A stretch of 64,000 nucleotides of DNA. Origin: Eubacterium sp. (GTDB lineage: Bacteria > Bacillota > Clostridia > Lachnospirales > Lachnospiraceae). Location: contig JAETSX010000021.1 of assembly GCA_021769425.1 (NCBI GenBank), positions 1 to 64,000 of the forward strand, given 5' to 3'. Position 1 is the stretch's first letter. Each line of letters starts with the position of its first letter. The translations under genes were made by a program, and so were the position numbers. A model generated the notes under the pieces. It was not told the DNA's origin, ran no database searches, and worked only from the letters and a program-made list of their open reading frames with translations. This document shows positions 16,496 to 25,331 of this stretch, in pieces.

Positions 16496-17716
16496 CTATT
16501 TTTGTTTCAAATAAGCCTCCACTCTGGTTTTTACATTTTCCCGCAGATTTTCATAATAAAAATCATAATCATGGCTGTGCAGGCTTTCCGGCCCAAACAG
16601 CTCCGCCGGCGCATACTCCACATCCTTTGCCGTGCAGATCACAACGCCCCGCTCTGTATCCACCTGTGCGTCTGCAATTCCTTTGATCACCTCATATTCA
16701 CCTGTTTCCTCATTCAAAATACGGCTGCCCAGGTTTTCCTCAAAACCGGCATAGGTATCGTCCCGTTTCCAGTTCAGGGGGTTAATGCTGATGGCATTTG
16801 GTTCCACCACCAGGTTGCTTTGTCCTTTGTTCCCTTTTCCTTCTGTATTCCATGATACAATCACTCCTGTATCATCTGCGCCTTCTGCGAACTTCAGATA
16901 CGGATGCGCCTCCAGGTAATCTTTGGTGATGGAAAAACCGATGGGATACGCCGCAACCATCCGTTCATAATATTCCGGGTGGGCCTGCATATACTCCCCA
17001 AGGACGATTTTTGTCATAATGGAACCCTGAGAATGGCCTGCAATGATAAACGGCCGGCCCTCATTATAATGTTCAAAGTAATAATCCAACGCAGCATAAA
17101 TATCCGTACGCTGCTCCTTTCGCTGGTACTCTTCCAGTTCTTCATAGCTCATGCCCGAAACCTGATAAATATTGCTCTGCCGATAATAGGGCGCAAACAC
17201 ATTAGTAGATTCCTCATACACCGTCCCCTGGTTCTCATAAATACTCCCGGCCCTGGCCTGAACTTCCGGATTGTCGATGTCGCAAATTGGCTTTGCATCC
17301 TCCGATTCATCGAGATAACAGGTAGGGTAAATGTAAAAGGTATCCACCTCATGTGTAATTTCAGGTATCTTCATCCAATTCTCTTGTTTTGCATAATCCG
17401 ATGGCGTGCCTTCCAGTTTTGCAATCCCAGCATTTTCTTCTGCTTCTGCAATTCCGGCATTTTCTTCCGCTTCTGCTTTTTCGGCGTCTTCTCCTGTTTC
17501 CGCTTTTTCAGCATCTTCTCCTGCTTCTGCTTTTTCGGCGTCTTCTCCTGCTTCTGCTTTTTCGATGTCTTCTCCTGCTTCTGCTTTTCCGGCATTTTCT
17601 CCCGCCTCTGTCTTTTCCCCGGTATCTGCCGGCGGATTTTCATTCCCGCCGCAGGCTGATACACTGCACAGTACAAGACAGGCAGTTAACGCTGCAATCC
17701 ATTTTCTTAACTTCAT
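16496..17716 (-). CDS. DUF3089 alpha/beta-hydrolase lipoprotein
   Basis: A 406-residue lipoprotein started at 17716 (MKLRKW, with AGGAGG upstream). A signal peptide ends in the lipobox VSAC at Cys22. Residues 35-97 are seven near-identical nine-residue units of the type KAEAGEDAE, an acidic spacer. The remainder matches DUF3089: TFYIYPTCYLD, PYYRQSNIYQ, the nucleophile elbow IIAGHSQGS, and IVSWNTEG. It would be an extracytoplasmic esterase or lipase-like enzyme tethered to the membrane, with unknown substrate. The ORF upstream of the chosen start lacks a signal sequence. Confidence 0.82.
   Translation of the reverse strand: MKLRKWIAALTACLVLCSVSACGGNENPPADTGEKTEAGENAGKAEAGEDIEKAEAGEDAEKAEAGEDAEKAETGEDAEKAEAEENAGIAEAEENAGIAKLEGTPSDYAKQENWMKIPEITHEVDTFYIYPTCYLDESEDAKPICDIDNPEVQARAGSIYENQGTVYEESTNVFAPYYRQSNIYQVSGMSYEELEEYQRKEQRTDIYAALDYYFEHYNEGRPFIIAGHSQGSIMTKIVLGEYMQAHPEYYERMVAAYPIGFSITKDYLEAHPYLKFAEGADDTGVIVSWNTEGKGNKGQSNLVVEPNAISINPLNWKRDDTYAGFEENLGSRILNEETGEYEVIKGIADAQVDTERGVVICTAKDVEYAPAELFGPESLHSHDYDFYYENLRENVKTRVEAYLKQK
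17426..17614 (-). repeat. 27-bp coding tandem repeat in the DUF3089 gene
   Basis: Seven consecutive 27-bp units encode the nine-residue motif KAEAGEDAE and variants (KTEAGENAG, KAEAGEDIE, KAETGEDAE, KAEAEENAG, IAEAEENAG). Near-identical DNA units make copy-number change by slippage likely. Confidence 0.85.
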
Positions 17717-17834
17717 CCTTATTTTCCTCCTGATATAGAATATATTACATAAAATCACTATATCATTTTCAAACACAGGTTTCCATATGGTGGTATCCTT
17801 TGCAGATTTTTCGGCACAAAAAGTTTTATAATAA

Positions 17835-17945
17835 CTATATATCTGGCATTAAATAATTGCCAGATATATAGCCCCTCCGGGGGGATGCGCACTCGCGCGA
17901 ATATGTATATGCCGCAAAGCGGCCGCGCTCGGCGCAGATGGCAAT
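17835..17945 (+). repeat. GC-rich intergenic repeat abutting the truncated MATE gene
   Basis: A perfect 14-bp inverted repeat (CTATATATCTGGCA at 17835-17848, complement at 17858-17871) leads into a GC-rich block. That block ends GCCGCAAAGCGGCCG and then GCTCGGCGCAGATGGC. The block from ATTGCCAGATA (17856) to GCAGATGGC closely matches 59489-59575 and, more weakly, the reverse complement of 175-305. It ends three bases before the first codon of preserved MATE homology. Confidence 0.75.
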
Positions 17946-17947
17946 AA

Positions 17948-19225
17948 TTAGTAGTCAGTTCCCTGTACAATATCGTGGACCAGATTTTTATCGGACAGGG
18001 AGTGGGATACCTGGGAAATGCGGCAACTAATGTGGCTTTTCCGATTACTACCATCTGCCTTGCCGCAGCGCTGTTGGTGGGAGTCGGCGGCGCAGCTAAA
18101 TTTTCCCTGGAATTGGGAGCCGGAAATATAAAAGAAGCCCAGCAGTGCATTGGAAATATGTTCTGGATGGCCGCTGCCTTCGGGCTTGTCATCTTCGCTG
18201 TCACAGAGGTTTTTATTGATCCTCTGCTGTATGCTTTCGGCGCAACAAAAACAGTTCTGCCCTATGCGCACAGCTATGTGCAGATTATCGGCTTTGGCAT
18301 CCCTTTTTTGCTTCTCACCAATGTTTTGAGCAACAGCATCCGGGCAGACGGAAGCCCTAAATATTCCATGGCCTGCATGGTAATCGGGGCAATAGTCAAT
18401 ACAGTTTTAGATCCTGTTTTCATTTTCGGCTTTCAAATGGGCGTTGCCGGTGCAGCCTGGGCCACCACTATTTCTCAGGTAATTTCTTTTCTGGTGGCTT
18501 TCCGATATCTATTCCACTTTAAAACTGTTAAACTGGGCAAAGATTTTTTCCATCTTTCTCCTTTGAAATGTGTGGAAATCGCCTCTTTGGGCATCAGCAA
18601 CAGTTTAAACCAATTGGCCCTTACGCTGCTGCAGATTGTGCTGAACAATTCTCTGACCCATTACGGCGCACTGTCTGTTTACGGCTCAGACATCCCTCTG
18701 TCCGGCGCAGGAATTGTTATGAAGGTAAATTCCATCGTCATCGGAGTATTTGTGGGACTGGCCCAGGGTTCTCAGCCAATTTTGGGATTTAATTATGGCG
18801 CAAAGCAGTACAGCCGGGTAAAATCCCTTTACAAACTGGAAATCCAATGCTCCTTTGTGATGTCTATTCTGGCATTCCTCACCTTTCAGTTATTCCCTCA
18901 GACGATTATTTCTCTGTTCGGCTCCGGGGAAGGGCTGTATATGGAATTTACCGTCCGCTTTATGCGGACATTCCTGATGATGATTGCCATTAATAACGTT
19001 CAGATGCTTTCCGCCAGCTTCTTTTCCGCCATTGGAAAACCCATGAAGGGCATACTGCTGTCCCTTTCCAGACAGGTGTTATTGCTGATTCCACTTATTT
19101 TGATTTTTCCGCTGTTTTGGGGATTAGACGGAATTCTCTATTCTGCGCCAGTGGCCGATGTGCTTGCATTTTTCTTAAGCATTGCTGTGGTGCGAAAAGA
19201 ATTTACGGATATGGACAAACTTTAA
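17948..19225 (+). pseudogene. MATE-family efflux transporter, 5'-truncated
   Basis: The frame encodes a MATE-type cation-coupled drug or metabolite exporter: LVVSSLYNIVDQIFIGQGV, LGNAATNVAFPITTICLAAA, and later GISNSLNQLALTLLQ and GAKQYSRVK. Family members start about 20-40 residues earlier with the first half of helix 1. Here homology begins abruptly at LVVSS, directly after an in-frame TAA (17945-17947) and the end of a GC-rich repeat. The first usable start is GTG 17975, which removes most of helix 1 and has no clear ribosome site. The remaining frame is intact to its stop, so the loss may be recent. A sequencing error is possible but does not explain the repeat junction. Confidence 0.75.
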
Positions 19226-19231
19226 AAAAGA

Positions 19232-19317
19232 GCTGCCGCAATATGAAATTTCCTGGCAATCGGTTGCCGCAACGCCAATTGAAACAATTGAGCGCCAGGA
19301 AATGATTTTCCGGCAGC
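19232..19317. terminator. Long imperfect inverted repeat between convergent genes
   Basis: GCTGCCG...ATTTCCTGGC (19232-19257) pairs with GCCAGGAAAT...CGGCAGC (19294-19317), with a smaller CAATTG-centred stem inside. It lies between the MATE remnant and the AraC gene and could terminate both transcripts. Confidence 0.5.
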
Positions 19318-19372
19318 CTTATTTAAGGCAAATCTGCGAAGTGTATCTTCAAATTGCGCAATCTCTTTCTCT

Positions 19373-20227
19373 TTATTCTCTTGCTTCTTTCCTATACTGA
19401 TTCGGAGTAAACCCGAATGCCGCCTTAAATTCCCTGATAAAATAATTTGCATCCTCATAACCGCTTTGATAAGCAATGTCATTGATATTATCATTGCTTA
19501 CCAACAAAGCTCTGGCAGCTGTAGTAAGACGAATTTCCCTTACATACTCCATCGGTGTTTTTCCCATATTAATTTTAAAAAGGCTGCTGAACCTCTGTTT
19601 GCTAAGTTCTGCCATTTCCGCCATTTTCTGAGGCGTGTATTTTTCCTTAGGATGCAGAACAATATAGTCCGCCACCATTTGAATCCTTGGATCGATCTGT
19701 TCTTTTTTCTTTGCTTCTTTATGCTGAAGCGCTTTCGTTTCCTCCTTTTCCCAAAAACTCCTTGGTTTCGCGCTTTCCTTGCTTCCGCGCATGGCCAATG
19801 AACCAATCAACAGATCCAGATATCCTCTTATAAAACATTTTTTCACCGCAGATTCTTTTTTGACCCATTGATAAATTTCCCTAAAATACATGTCCTCTCC
19901 CTGATTTTCCTGTACTCTTGGAATCCCATAATATTCTTTTAGCACATCTTCCCCTTCATAAAATACAGATGTTGTAAACCGGATGCTGTAAAACTCAAAG
20001 GATTCGCTGAGAACATGACAGGACATCCTGCACCCCGATGGAATATACACGATTTGATCCTCTTCCACAAGCACCGTTTCATCATCAATGCAAAATTCTG
20101 CTTTTCCCTTCGCCACATATCTGAAAATGTTGTAAGGAACATAAGTCTCCGGATACACCCAGGTCTTTCCCATGGAATAAAACTCTATGTACAAAAATGT
20201 AAAACGTATATTATCTACTACTGACAT
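19373..20227 (-). CDS. AraC-family transcriptional regulator
   Basis: A 284-residue regulator with an N-terminal cupin-like sensor (YRFxxKGKAEFCIDDE type; VYIPSGCRMSCH) and the C-terminal pair of AraC helix-turn-helix motifs. The latter are seen in TPQKMAEMAELSKQRFSSLF and NDIAYQSGYEDANYFIREF, then AFGFTPNQYRK. AraC proteins of this layout usually respond to a sugar and activate carbohydrate genes. The alpha-galactosidase locus is about 0.85 kb away on the same strand, but a LacI regulator already serves it, so the target is uncertain. Start ATG has AAAGGAG. Confidence 0.85.
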   Translation of the reverse strand: MSVVDNIRFTFLYIEFYSMGKTWVYPETYVPYNIFRYVAKGKAEFCIDDETVLVEEDQIVYIPSGCRMSCHVLSESFEFYSIRFTTSVFYEGEDVLKEYYGIPRVQENQGEDMYFREIYQWVKKESAVKKCFIRGYLDLLIGSLAMRGSKESAKPRSFWEKEETKALQHKEAKKKEQIDPRIQMVADYIVLHPKEKYTPQKMAEMAELSKQRFSSLFKINMGKTPMEYVREIRLTTAARALLVSNDNINDIAYQSGYEDANYFIREFKAAFGFTPNQYRKEARE

Positions 20228-20444
20228 CGCATCTTCTCCTTTCTGATTCTATTATAAGAAACAAACGCCTGTCCCGATATGGAATACACGCTTATAAATA
20301 GCATAATACTCTTACTTTATTTCTTTTTTTGCTATTTTGCAATCTATATCTTTCTATTTTTCTATTTTTTCGAGGAAACATTTCATAGACTTTTTCATTT
20401 CTATATGATATACTTACTGAAACTACTAATCAAGGAGGAATTGT

Positions 20445-20858
20445 ATGACAGATACAGAATTGCTGCAGGCATTGTACGATGATATGCAAATTGTAAGAAA
20501 CAAAGTTACTTCTCTGGATGAAAAGGTTGCTTCCCTGGATGAAAAGGTTACTTCTCTGGATGAAAAGGTTACTTCTCTGGATGAAAAGGTTGCTTCTCTG
20601 GATGAAAAGGTTATTTCTCTGGATGAAAAGGTTGCTTCTCTGGATAAAAAGGTTACTTCTCTGGAGCGCCAAGTCTTAAAGATTAATGTTACCCTTGAAA
20701 ATGAAACAAACCGCAACATCAAAATCATAGCAGAAGGCCATCTCGATTTGTCCAGAAAATTAAACGAAGCCGTAAAACTCAGCAGTGACATCAAAGCGAA
20801 GCAGGAAATTCAGGACATCTACATCAATATGCACCAGAACCAATTAAGGGCTTTATAA
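20445..20858 (+). CDS. Heptad-repeat coiled-coil protein
   Basis: This 137-residue soluble protein starts with TDTELLQALYDDMQIV. Residues 20-75 are eight consecutive heptads of KV(T/A/I)SLDE type, a textbook long coiled coil. The C-terminal part (NIKIIAEGHLDLSRKLNEAV) resembles a family of uncharacterised small Lachnospiraceae proteins in which the heptad number varies. AAGGAGGAATTGT precedes the ATG and a strong bidirectional terminator follows. No catalytic motif is visible. A structural or adaptor role is plausible but unproven. Confidence 0.7.
   Translation: MTDTELLQALYDDMQIVRNKVTSLDEKVASLDEKVTSLDEKVTSLDEKVASLDEKVISLDEKVASLDKKVTSLERQVLKINVTLENETNRNIKIIAEGHLDLSRKLNEAVKLSSDIKAKQEIQDIYINMHQNQLRAL
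20502..20669 (+). repeat. Eight 21-bp tandem repeats encoding heptads
   Basis: Units of the type AAGGTTACTTCTCTGGATGAA are repeated eight times in frame. Most differ at only one or two bases, and the differences concentrate in the third residue codon (Thr, Ala or Ile). Confidence 0.9.
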
Positions 20859-20888
20859 GAGCCATTCTCTAAAAATCACATACAGCTT

Positions 20889-20940
20889 ACATAAAAACAG
20901 GGATACAGCATTCCCTATTGCTGTATCCCTGTTTTTATGT
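20889..20940. terminator. Bidirectional terminator, 21-bp perfect stem
   Basis: ACATAAAAACAGGGATACAGC pairs with its exact complement after a 10-nt loop, and both strands end in T-rich ends. It separates the convergent coiled-coil gene and the alpha-galactosidase gene. Nothing gene-like was seen in 20941-21069. Confidence 0.9.
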
Positions 20941-21069
20941 ATATTTATAGACAAAACCTCTAATTTCCATAACTCACATTGCACGGCTGAAGGAACTCGC
21001 GTTCGAATCTTCTCCTGAGCGTGTTTGAAAAATGCCCTGGCGCGCTGCACAATCCCCTTTGACAAACCG

Positions 21070-23271
21070 TTATTCCTCCAGGCAAATATAAATCTGGCAG
21101 GAATCATAATTCTCCACCGGCACAGGCAGAAGAATCCCGCTGTTCATCAAAGCGGCTCCGGAATAAACGCCAGCCGGTTCATTGTTTTTCCACATAGCAT
21201 ATCTTCCATCCGAAAGAAGCCCCCGGAACTTCACTGACTGGGCCGCGGGATTTCCATGCAAATCCGTATAGACAACGCCCATATAGGCCTCTTTCCCATC
21301 TTTATCCGCATACTCCCAGGCAGTAAAATCACGGTTTTCCAAAGGAGAAGTAATTCTGTAATAATTTCCAAACTGGAATAAACGGTAACGTTTCTTAAAG
21401 GCGCGAACCTGTTCCCTTGCCTCCCTTTTCTCTTCCTCTGTCATTTTACTCAAATCCAACTCATAACCAAAGGTTCCCTGCATGGCGCAGATTCCCCTGG
21501 TCTTAAAGGGCGTAACTCTTCCGTTCTGATGGTTAGGACACACCGATACATGGGCAGACACCGTGGACATGGGATAACCGAAAGAAGTTCCGTACTGAAT
21601 GCTCAGCCGCTCAATGGCATCCGTATTGTCGCTGCACCAAATCTGCGGGGCATAATAGAGCATCCCTGCGTCATACCTGCCTCCTCCGCCGCTGCATCCC
21701 TCCAACAGCAAATCGGGATACCGTTCCAACAGGGCTTCCATAACTTCATACAGTCCAAGCACATACCGATGACGCAGTTCCCCCTGCCGCTCCCTTGGAA
21801 GAAGAGCGCTGTAGGCAGCCGCCACCGAACGGTTCATATCCCATTTCACATACTGAATATTGGCAGAATCCAGGATGGCAAACAGCCTCTCTTTAATGTA
21901 ATGCCGCACATCCTCCCGGCTCATATCCAGTACAAGCTGAGATCTTCCCCGGATCGGCTTTCTGCCCGGCACCACCATAGCCCATTCCGGATGATTCCGG
22001 TACAAATCACTGTCTTCAGAAATCATCTCCGGCTCAAACCACAGACCGAACATCAGCCCCAGCGAATTGACCTGATCCACCAGTTCTTTCAATGAACAGC
22101 CCAGTTTTTCTTCATTTACATACCAATCTCCCAATCCCGAATAATCATCGTTTCGTTTTCCGAACCAACCGTCGTCTAAAACCAACATGTCCAATTCCAG
22201 TTCTGCTGCTTCTCTGGCAATTTTCAGAAGCTTTTCCCCATTAAAATCAAAATATGTGGCCTCCCAGTTATTCACAAGAATAGGCCGTCTCTTATTCTTC
22301 CAACTGCTGCGGATCAGGTTCTTCTGAAAACCGTTATGGTAGCAATGGGATAACTGAGACAACCCTTCACTGCTGTATGCCATGGCGAGTTCTGGCGTCA
22401 CAAAATGCTCTCCCGGCTGCAGGCTCCAGGTAAACACAGAATCGTCAATTCCCATTACCAGCCTGGTCTGATGGAACTGGTCTACCTCTGCATGCATATG
22501 AAATCCTCCGCTGTATAACAGAGAGAATCCGAAACAAGCTCCCATCTCCTCACTGGTGGTCTTTTCTGCAAGAATGACAAAGGGATTGTGCTGATGGCTG
22601 GAAGTTCCACGGGTACTCCGCAGTTCTGTAACGCCATGGAACAGAGGCGCCCGCTCCATCTCCCTTTCTCCGGCATGACGCCCGAAGAAATGAATCATAT
22701 CCATACCGTCATGATCCATATCCAGGCAGGCAGACAAGACTTTTGACAGCCGGATTTCCCGGTCTGTTCTGTTTTCCACCATTGCCGCCCTGGTAATGAT
22801 ATCATGCTCCTCAAACACGCCGTAATAAAGGCGCACATAGAATTCCTCCTGGCTGTCCTTTAAAACAACTTCCAATGTGTCAACGGCCTCCTCTTTGGAC
22901 GCAAACATTGCCGGAAGCCCCTCCAACTCATATTTTCCATGATACACCCGGTAACTATGGAAAAACAGCAGGCAATCTCTGACGCCGGTGCCCAAATCTG
23001 CATGCATGCAGCTAATCCGATAGTCTCCGCTTCCACGCACCGGGAATTCCTGAGGCAGAAAATCAAGGGAATAGGTTCTGTCTTCTCTCGCTTCATAGAT
23101 ATTTCCGGAAAATCCCCGGTCTGCCATGGAAATCATGTAGGAATAATCTGTTTCGTCCGTTTTCCTGCCGTAATAGGTGTGAAGAAGAACTCCTTTGTCG
23201 TCTGCTTTCATCTGGTATGTGCTGTTTTTGGTCTGAAGGGTAAATACGTTGTCTTTGATTATAATTGCCAT
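21070..23271 (-). CDS. Alpha-galactosidase, GH36
   Basis: A 733-residue cytoplasmic glycoside hydrolase that removes alpha-1,6-galactose from raffinose, stachyose, melibiose and similar sugars. An N-terminal beta-sandwich (to about residue 340) is followed by the barrel: LVLDDGWFGKRNDD, the nucleophile aspartate in YVKWDMNRS, CSGGGGRYD and the acid/base aspartate in WCSDNTDAIER. Length matches the approximately 730-residue GH36 group typical of gut Clostridia. There is no signal peptide, so the sugar must be imported intact, consistent with the ABC genes upstream. It is the last gene of the operon. Confidence 0.94.
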   Translation of the reverse strand: MAIIIKDNVFTLQTKNSTYQMKADDKGVLLHTYYGRKTDETDYSYMISMADRGFSGNIYEAREDRTYSLDFLPQEFPVRGSGDYRISCMHADLGTGVRDCLLFFHSYRVYHGKYELEGLPAMFASKEEAVDTLEVVLKDSQEEFYVRLYYGVFEEHDIITRAAMVENRTDREIRLSKVLSACLDMDHDGMDMIHFFGRHAGEREMERAPLFHGVTELRSTRGTSSHQHNPFVILAEKTTSEEMGACFGFSLLYSGGFHMHAEVDQFHQTRLVMGIDDSVFTWSLQPGEHFVTPELAMAYSSEGLSQLSHCYHNGFQKNLIRSSWKNKRRPILVNNWEATYFDFNGEKLLKIAREAAELELDMLVLDDGWFGKRNDDYSGLGDWYVNEEKLGCSLKELVDQVNSLGLMFGLWFEPEMISEDSDLYRNHPEWAMVVPGRKPIRGRSQLVLDMSREDVRHYIKERLFAILDSANIQYVKWDMNRSVAAAYSALLPRERQGELRHRYVLGLYEVMEALLERYPDLLLEGCSGGGGRYDAGMLYYAPQIWCSDNTDAIERLSIQYGTSFGYPMSTVSAHVSVCPNHQNGRVTPFKTRGICAMQGTFGYELDLSKMTEEEKREAREQVRAFKKRYRLFQFGNYYRITSPLENRDFTAWEYADKDGKEAYMGVVYTDLHGNPAAQSVKFRGLLSDGRYAMWKNNEPAGVYSGAALMNSGILLPVPVENYDSCQIYICLEE

Positions 23272-23319
23272 AGATTAACTGCCTTTCTATAAATTTAGTA
23301 AGTGAGTTTGTGGGTGGGC

Positions 23320-25119
23320 CTAAATTAACCAGAGATATTCATAGGGTCCTAACTGAATCCGGTTATCATATGACCTGATATACCTTCCGGTTATCATATC
23401 CTGCATTTCTCCAGGCAGGCCGAACCAGTCAAATGCACCGGAGTCCACCCACTGCTCCCGTTCGGAGAAGTTAGCCAATACCAGCATTTTGTCTGCCTTG
23501 TGGAAACAGAATACCGACGGATTCCCGGTATCCACCGGAACTGCCCGGTAGTCGGAACTGAAAAGTTCACTGGACTTACGGATTTCTATCATCTTCTGGA
23601 TCTTTGTGAAAATCTGGCCCTGAACCGTGCTTAAATCGTTCCGACTCTCCACTGCATTCCAGTCCATCATGCCCCGGTGAAGCCAGCGGGAATCGGCTGC
23701 ATGTTCCGGCACCTGCTTATAGCCCCAGTCATTGAGCTGCCCGATTTCATCGCCGCTGTACAAAAGAGGAATGCCTGTGTAAGAAATCACCATTCCATGA
23801 AGAAGAAGGATCCGCTTAACGGCAAGTTCCGCCTTGTACATATGTTTTTCCCGCAATGCCTGCTCCAAACCGCACATGGAAGCCAGCGTCCCGCTGTTTC
23901 TGGCGTCCTGGGTCACCGGATTGTATTCATACAATTCCCCGGTGGAAAAGCTGCCCGGATATCTGCCTTCCATAAACTGTATCATATACTGTTTATGCAG
24001 TTCCGGATCCAGCCCTAATCCCTTTAGGATTTCCTTCTCAAATCCCCATCCAATGTCATCGTGGCAGCGTACATAGTTAATCCATGTGCCGCTGTCCGGA
24101 ATTCCATAGTCAATGGAAAGAGACCGTTCCATTACCCGCACGTCGCGGGTAGCCAGGGAATTCCAGAGAAGCACCATGAAGGAAGCGTTGTACATTACAT
24201 TGCACTCTTTCATTTCCTGGTTTCCGAAATATTTTACAATTTCAAAAGGCTCCACAATGGCTTCTCCCAGAAATACCACACTGGGACACACCTGCTGAAC
24301 AATGTCATACATCATACCCAGCAATTTATGTACATTGGGATGGTTCATACAAATGGTTCCCAATTCTTTCCACATATATGGTATCGCATCCAGACGAAAG
24401 ATGTCAACTCCTTTGTTGGCAAGGGTAAGCATGACTTCCACAATCTTGTTGAATACCTGGGGGTTTTTGTAATTCAGATCCCACTGGAATTCATAAAACC
24501 GGGTCATTACAAACTTCTGAATGTCCGGATACCAGGTAAAATTTCCCGGAGCCACTCCCGGAAAAATTTCTGTCATATGTTTCTCATATTCTTTGGGGAT
24601 CGTGTCGTCATCAAACATAAAATACATATCGTCATAATCATGATCGCCCTCTTTGTATTTCTGTACCCAAAGGTGCTCCTTTGCCGTATGGTTCAGAACA
24701 AAGTCAATGCAGGTTCTGATTCCCTTTTCTTTTAAAAGCTTCATCACCCGCTCTAACTGCTTCATGGTTCCGAATTTGTCATCCACCATCAGATAATCTG
24801 ACACTGCATAGCCGCCGTCGTTGTTCCCTTCCCTGGATTTTAACAGGGGCATAAAGTGCACATAAGTAATCCCCAGTTCCGCCAGATAGTCAATCCGTTT
24901 TTCAAATTCCGCCAGGTTATTGCTGAACCGATCCACATACAGCATCATACCCACCATTTTTTCTGACTGATACCAGTCATTGCCGTCTTTGTCTGCATTT
25001 TTTAAAGCGGCAGGACGTTTCTTTTTGGCATGTTCTATGATGGACATCAGCTGTCCCCAGCGATACTCGGTAATTTCATTTTTTCCATAAAGTTCATAAT
25101 AGCTGCTTTGTAAGTCCAT
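23320..25119 (-). CDS. GH13 amylosucrase-like sucrose-active enzyme
   Basis: A 599-residue alpha-amylase-family enzyme closest in pattern to GH13 subfamily 4 (amylosucrase/sucrose hydrolase). It shows YVHFMPLLKSREGNNDGGYAV-type loops, the nucleophile in GVDIFRLDAIPYMWKELGT, the acid/base in FLGEAIVEP, and NYVRCHDDIGWGF. These follow the amylosucrase order including the sucrose-specific C-terminal stretch LLYSGDEIGQLND. With the alpha-galactosidase 48 bp downstream, it would process the sucrose released from raffinose. Transglucosylation, hydrolysis and phosphorolysis cannot be told apart by eye. Cytoplasmic; AAGGAG before the ATG. Confidence 0.85.
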   Translation of the reverse strand: MDLQSSYYELYGKNEITEYRWGQLMSIIEHAKKKRPAALKNADKDGNDWYQSEKMVGMMLYVDRFSNNLAEFEKRIDYLAELGITYVHFMPLLKSREGNNDGGYAVSDYLMVDDKFGTMKQLERVMKLLKEKGIRTCIDFVLNHTAKEHLWVQKYKEGDHDYDDMYFMFDDDTIPKEYEKHMTEIFPGVAPGNFTWYPDIQKFVMTRFYEFQWDLNYKNPQVFNKIVEVMLTLANKGVDIFRLDAIPYMWKELGTICMNHPNVHKLLGMMYDIVQQVCPSVVFLGEAIVEPFEIVKYFGNQEMKECNVMYNASFMVLLWNSLATRDVRVMERSLSIDYGIPDSGTWINYVRCHDDIGWGFEKEILKGLGLDPELHKQYMIQFMEGRYPGSFSTGELYEYNPVTQDARNSGTLASMCGLEQALREKHMYKAELAVKRILLLHGMVISYTGIPLLYSGDEIGQLNDWGYKQVPEHAADSRWLHRGMMDWNAVESRNDLSTVQGQIFTKIQKMIEIRKSSELFSSDYRAVPVDTGNPSVFCFHKADKMLVLANFSEREQWVDSGAFDWFGLPGEMQDMITGRYIRSYDNRIQLGPYEYLWLI

Positions 25120-25157
25120 ACTGTATGTTCTCCTTTCTGAATTTTATGTTACTCACA

Positions 25158-25211
25158 CATAGCCTGTAAATGCGCGCACTCGGTATCTAAAACACACATA
25201 TACAGGCTATG
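25158..25211 (-). terminator. Intercistronic hairpin inside the sugar operon
   Basis: CATAGCCTGTA at 25158-25168 and its exact complement at 25201-25211 flank a 32-nt loop. The hairpin lies in the 212-bp gap between the second permease gene and the GH13 gene. It lacks a clean T-run, so it may slow RNA decay or attenuate rather than stop transcription. Confidence 0.5.
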
Positions 25212-25331
25212 GCTGAACTTTTATTCCTGATATTCCTTTCCTGTGAAAACCAAAGCCTTCACAGTGCAGAGGGCCATGCGGCCCGCCGGAGGACAGGTTA
25301 CGCAAGATGCAAGGTTACTGTAAAACAGAAA

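Noticed and set aside
20502-20669. Regular short repeats suggesting a CRISPR array
   Set aside because: Units are contiguous 21-bp codon repeats without spacers and translate to heptads; no cas genes are present.
20985-21040. GTTCGAATC, resembling a tRNA T-loop
   Set aside because: No matching acceptor or anticodon stem can be drawn around it; the stretch is the spacer before the GH36 stop.
24061-24735. Plus-strand ORF of 224 codons inside the GH13 gene
   Set aside because: Antisense shadow of a well-conserved enzyme; no homology or start signal.
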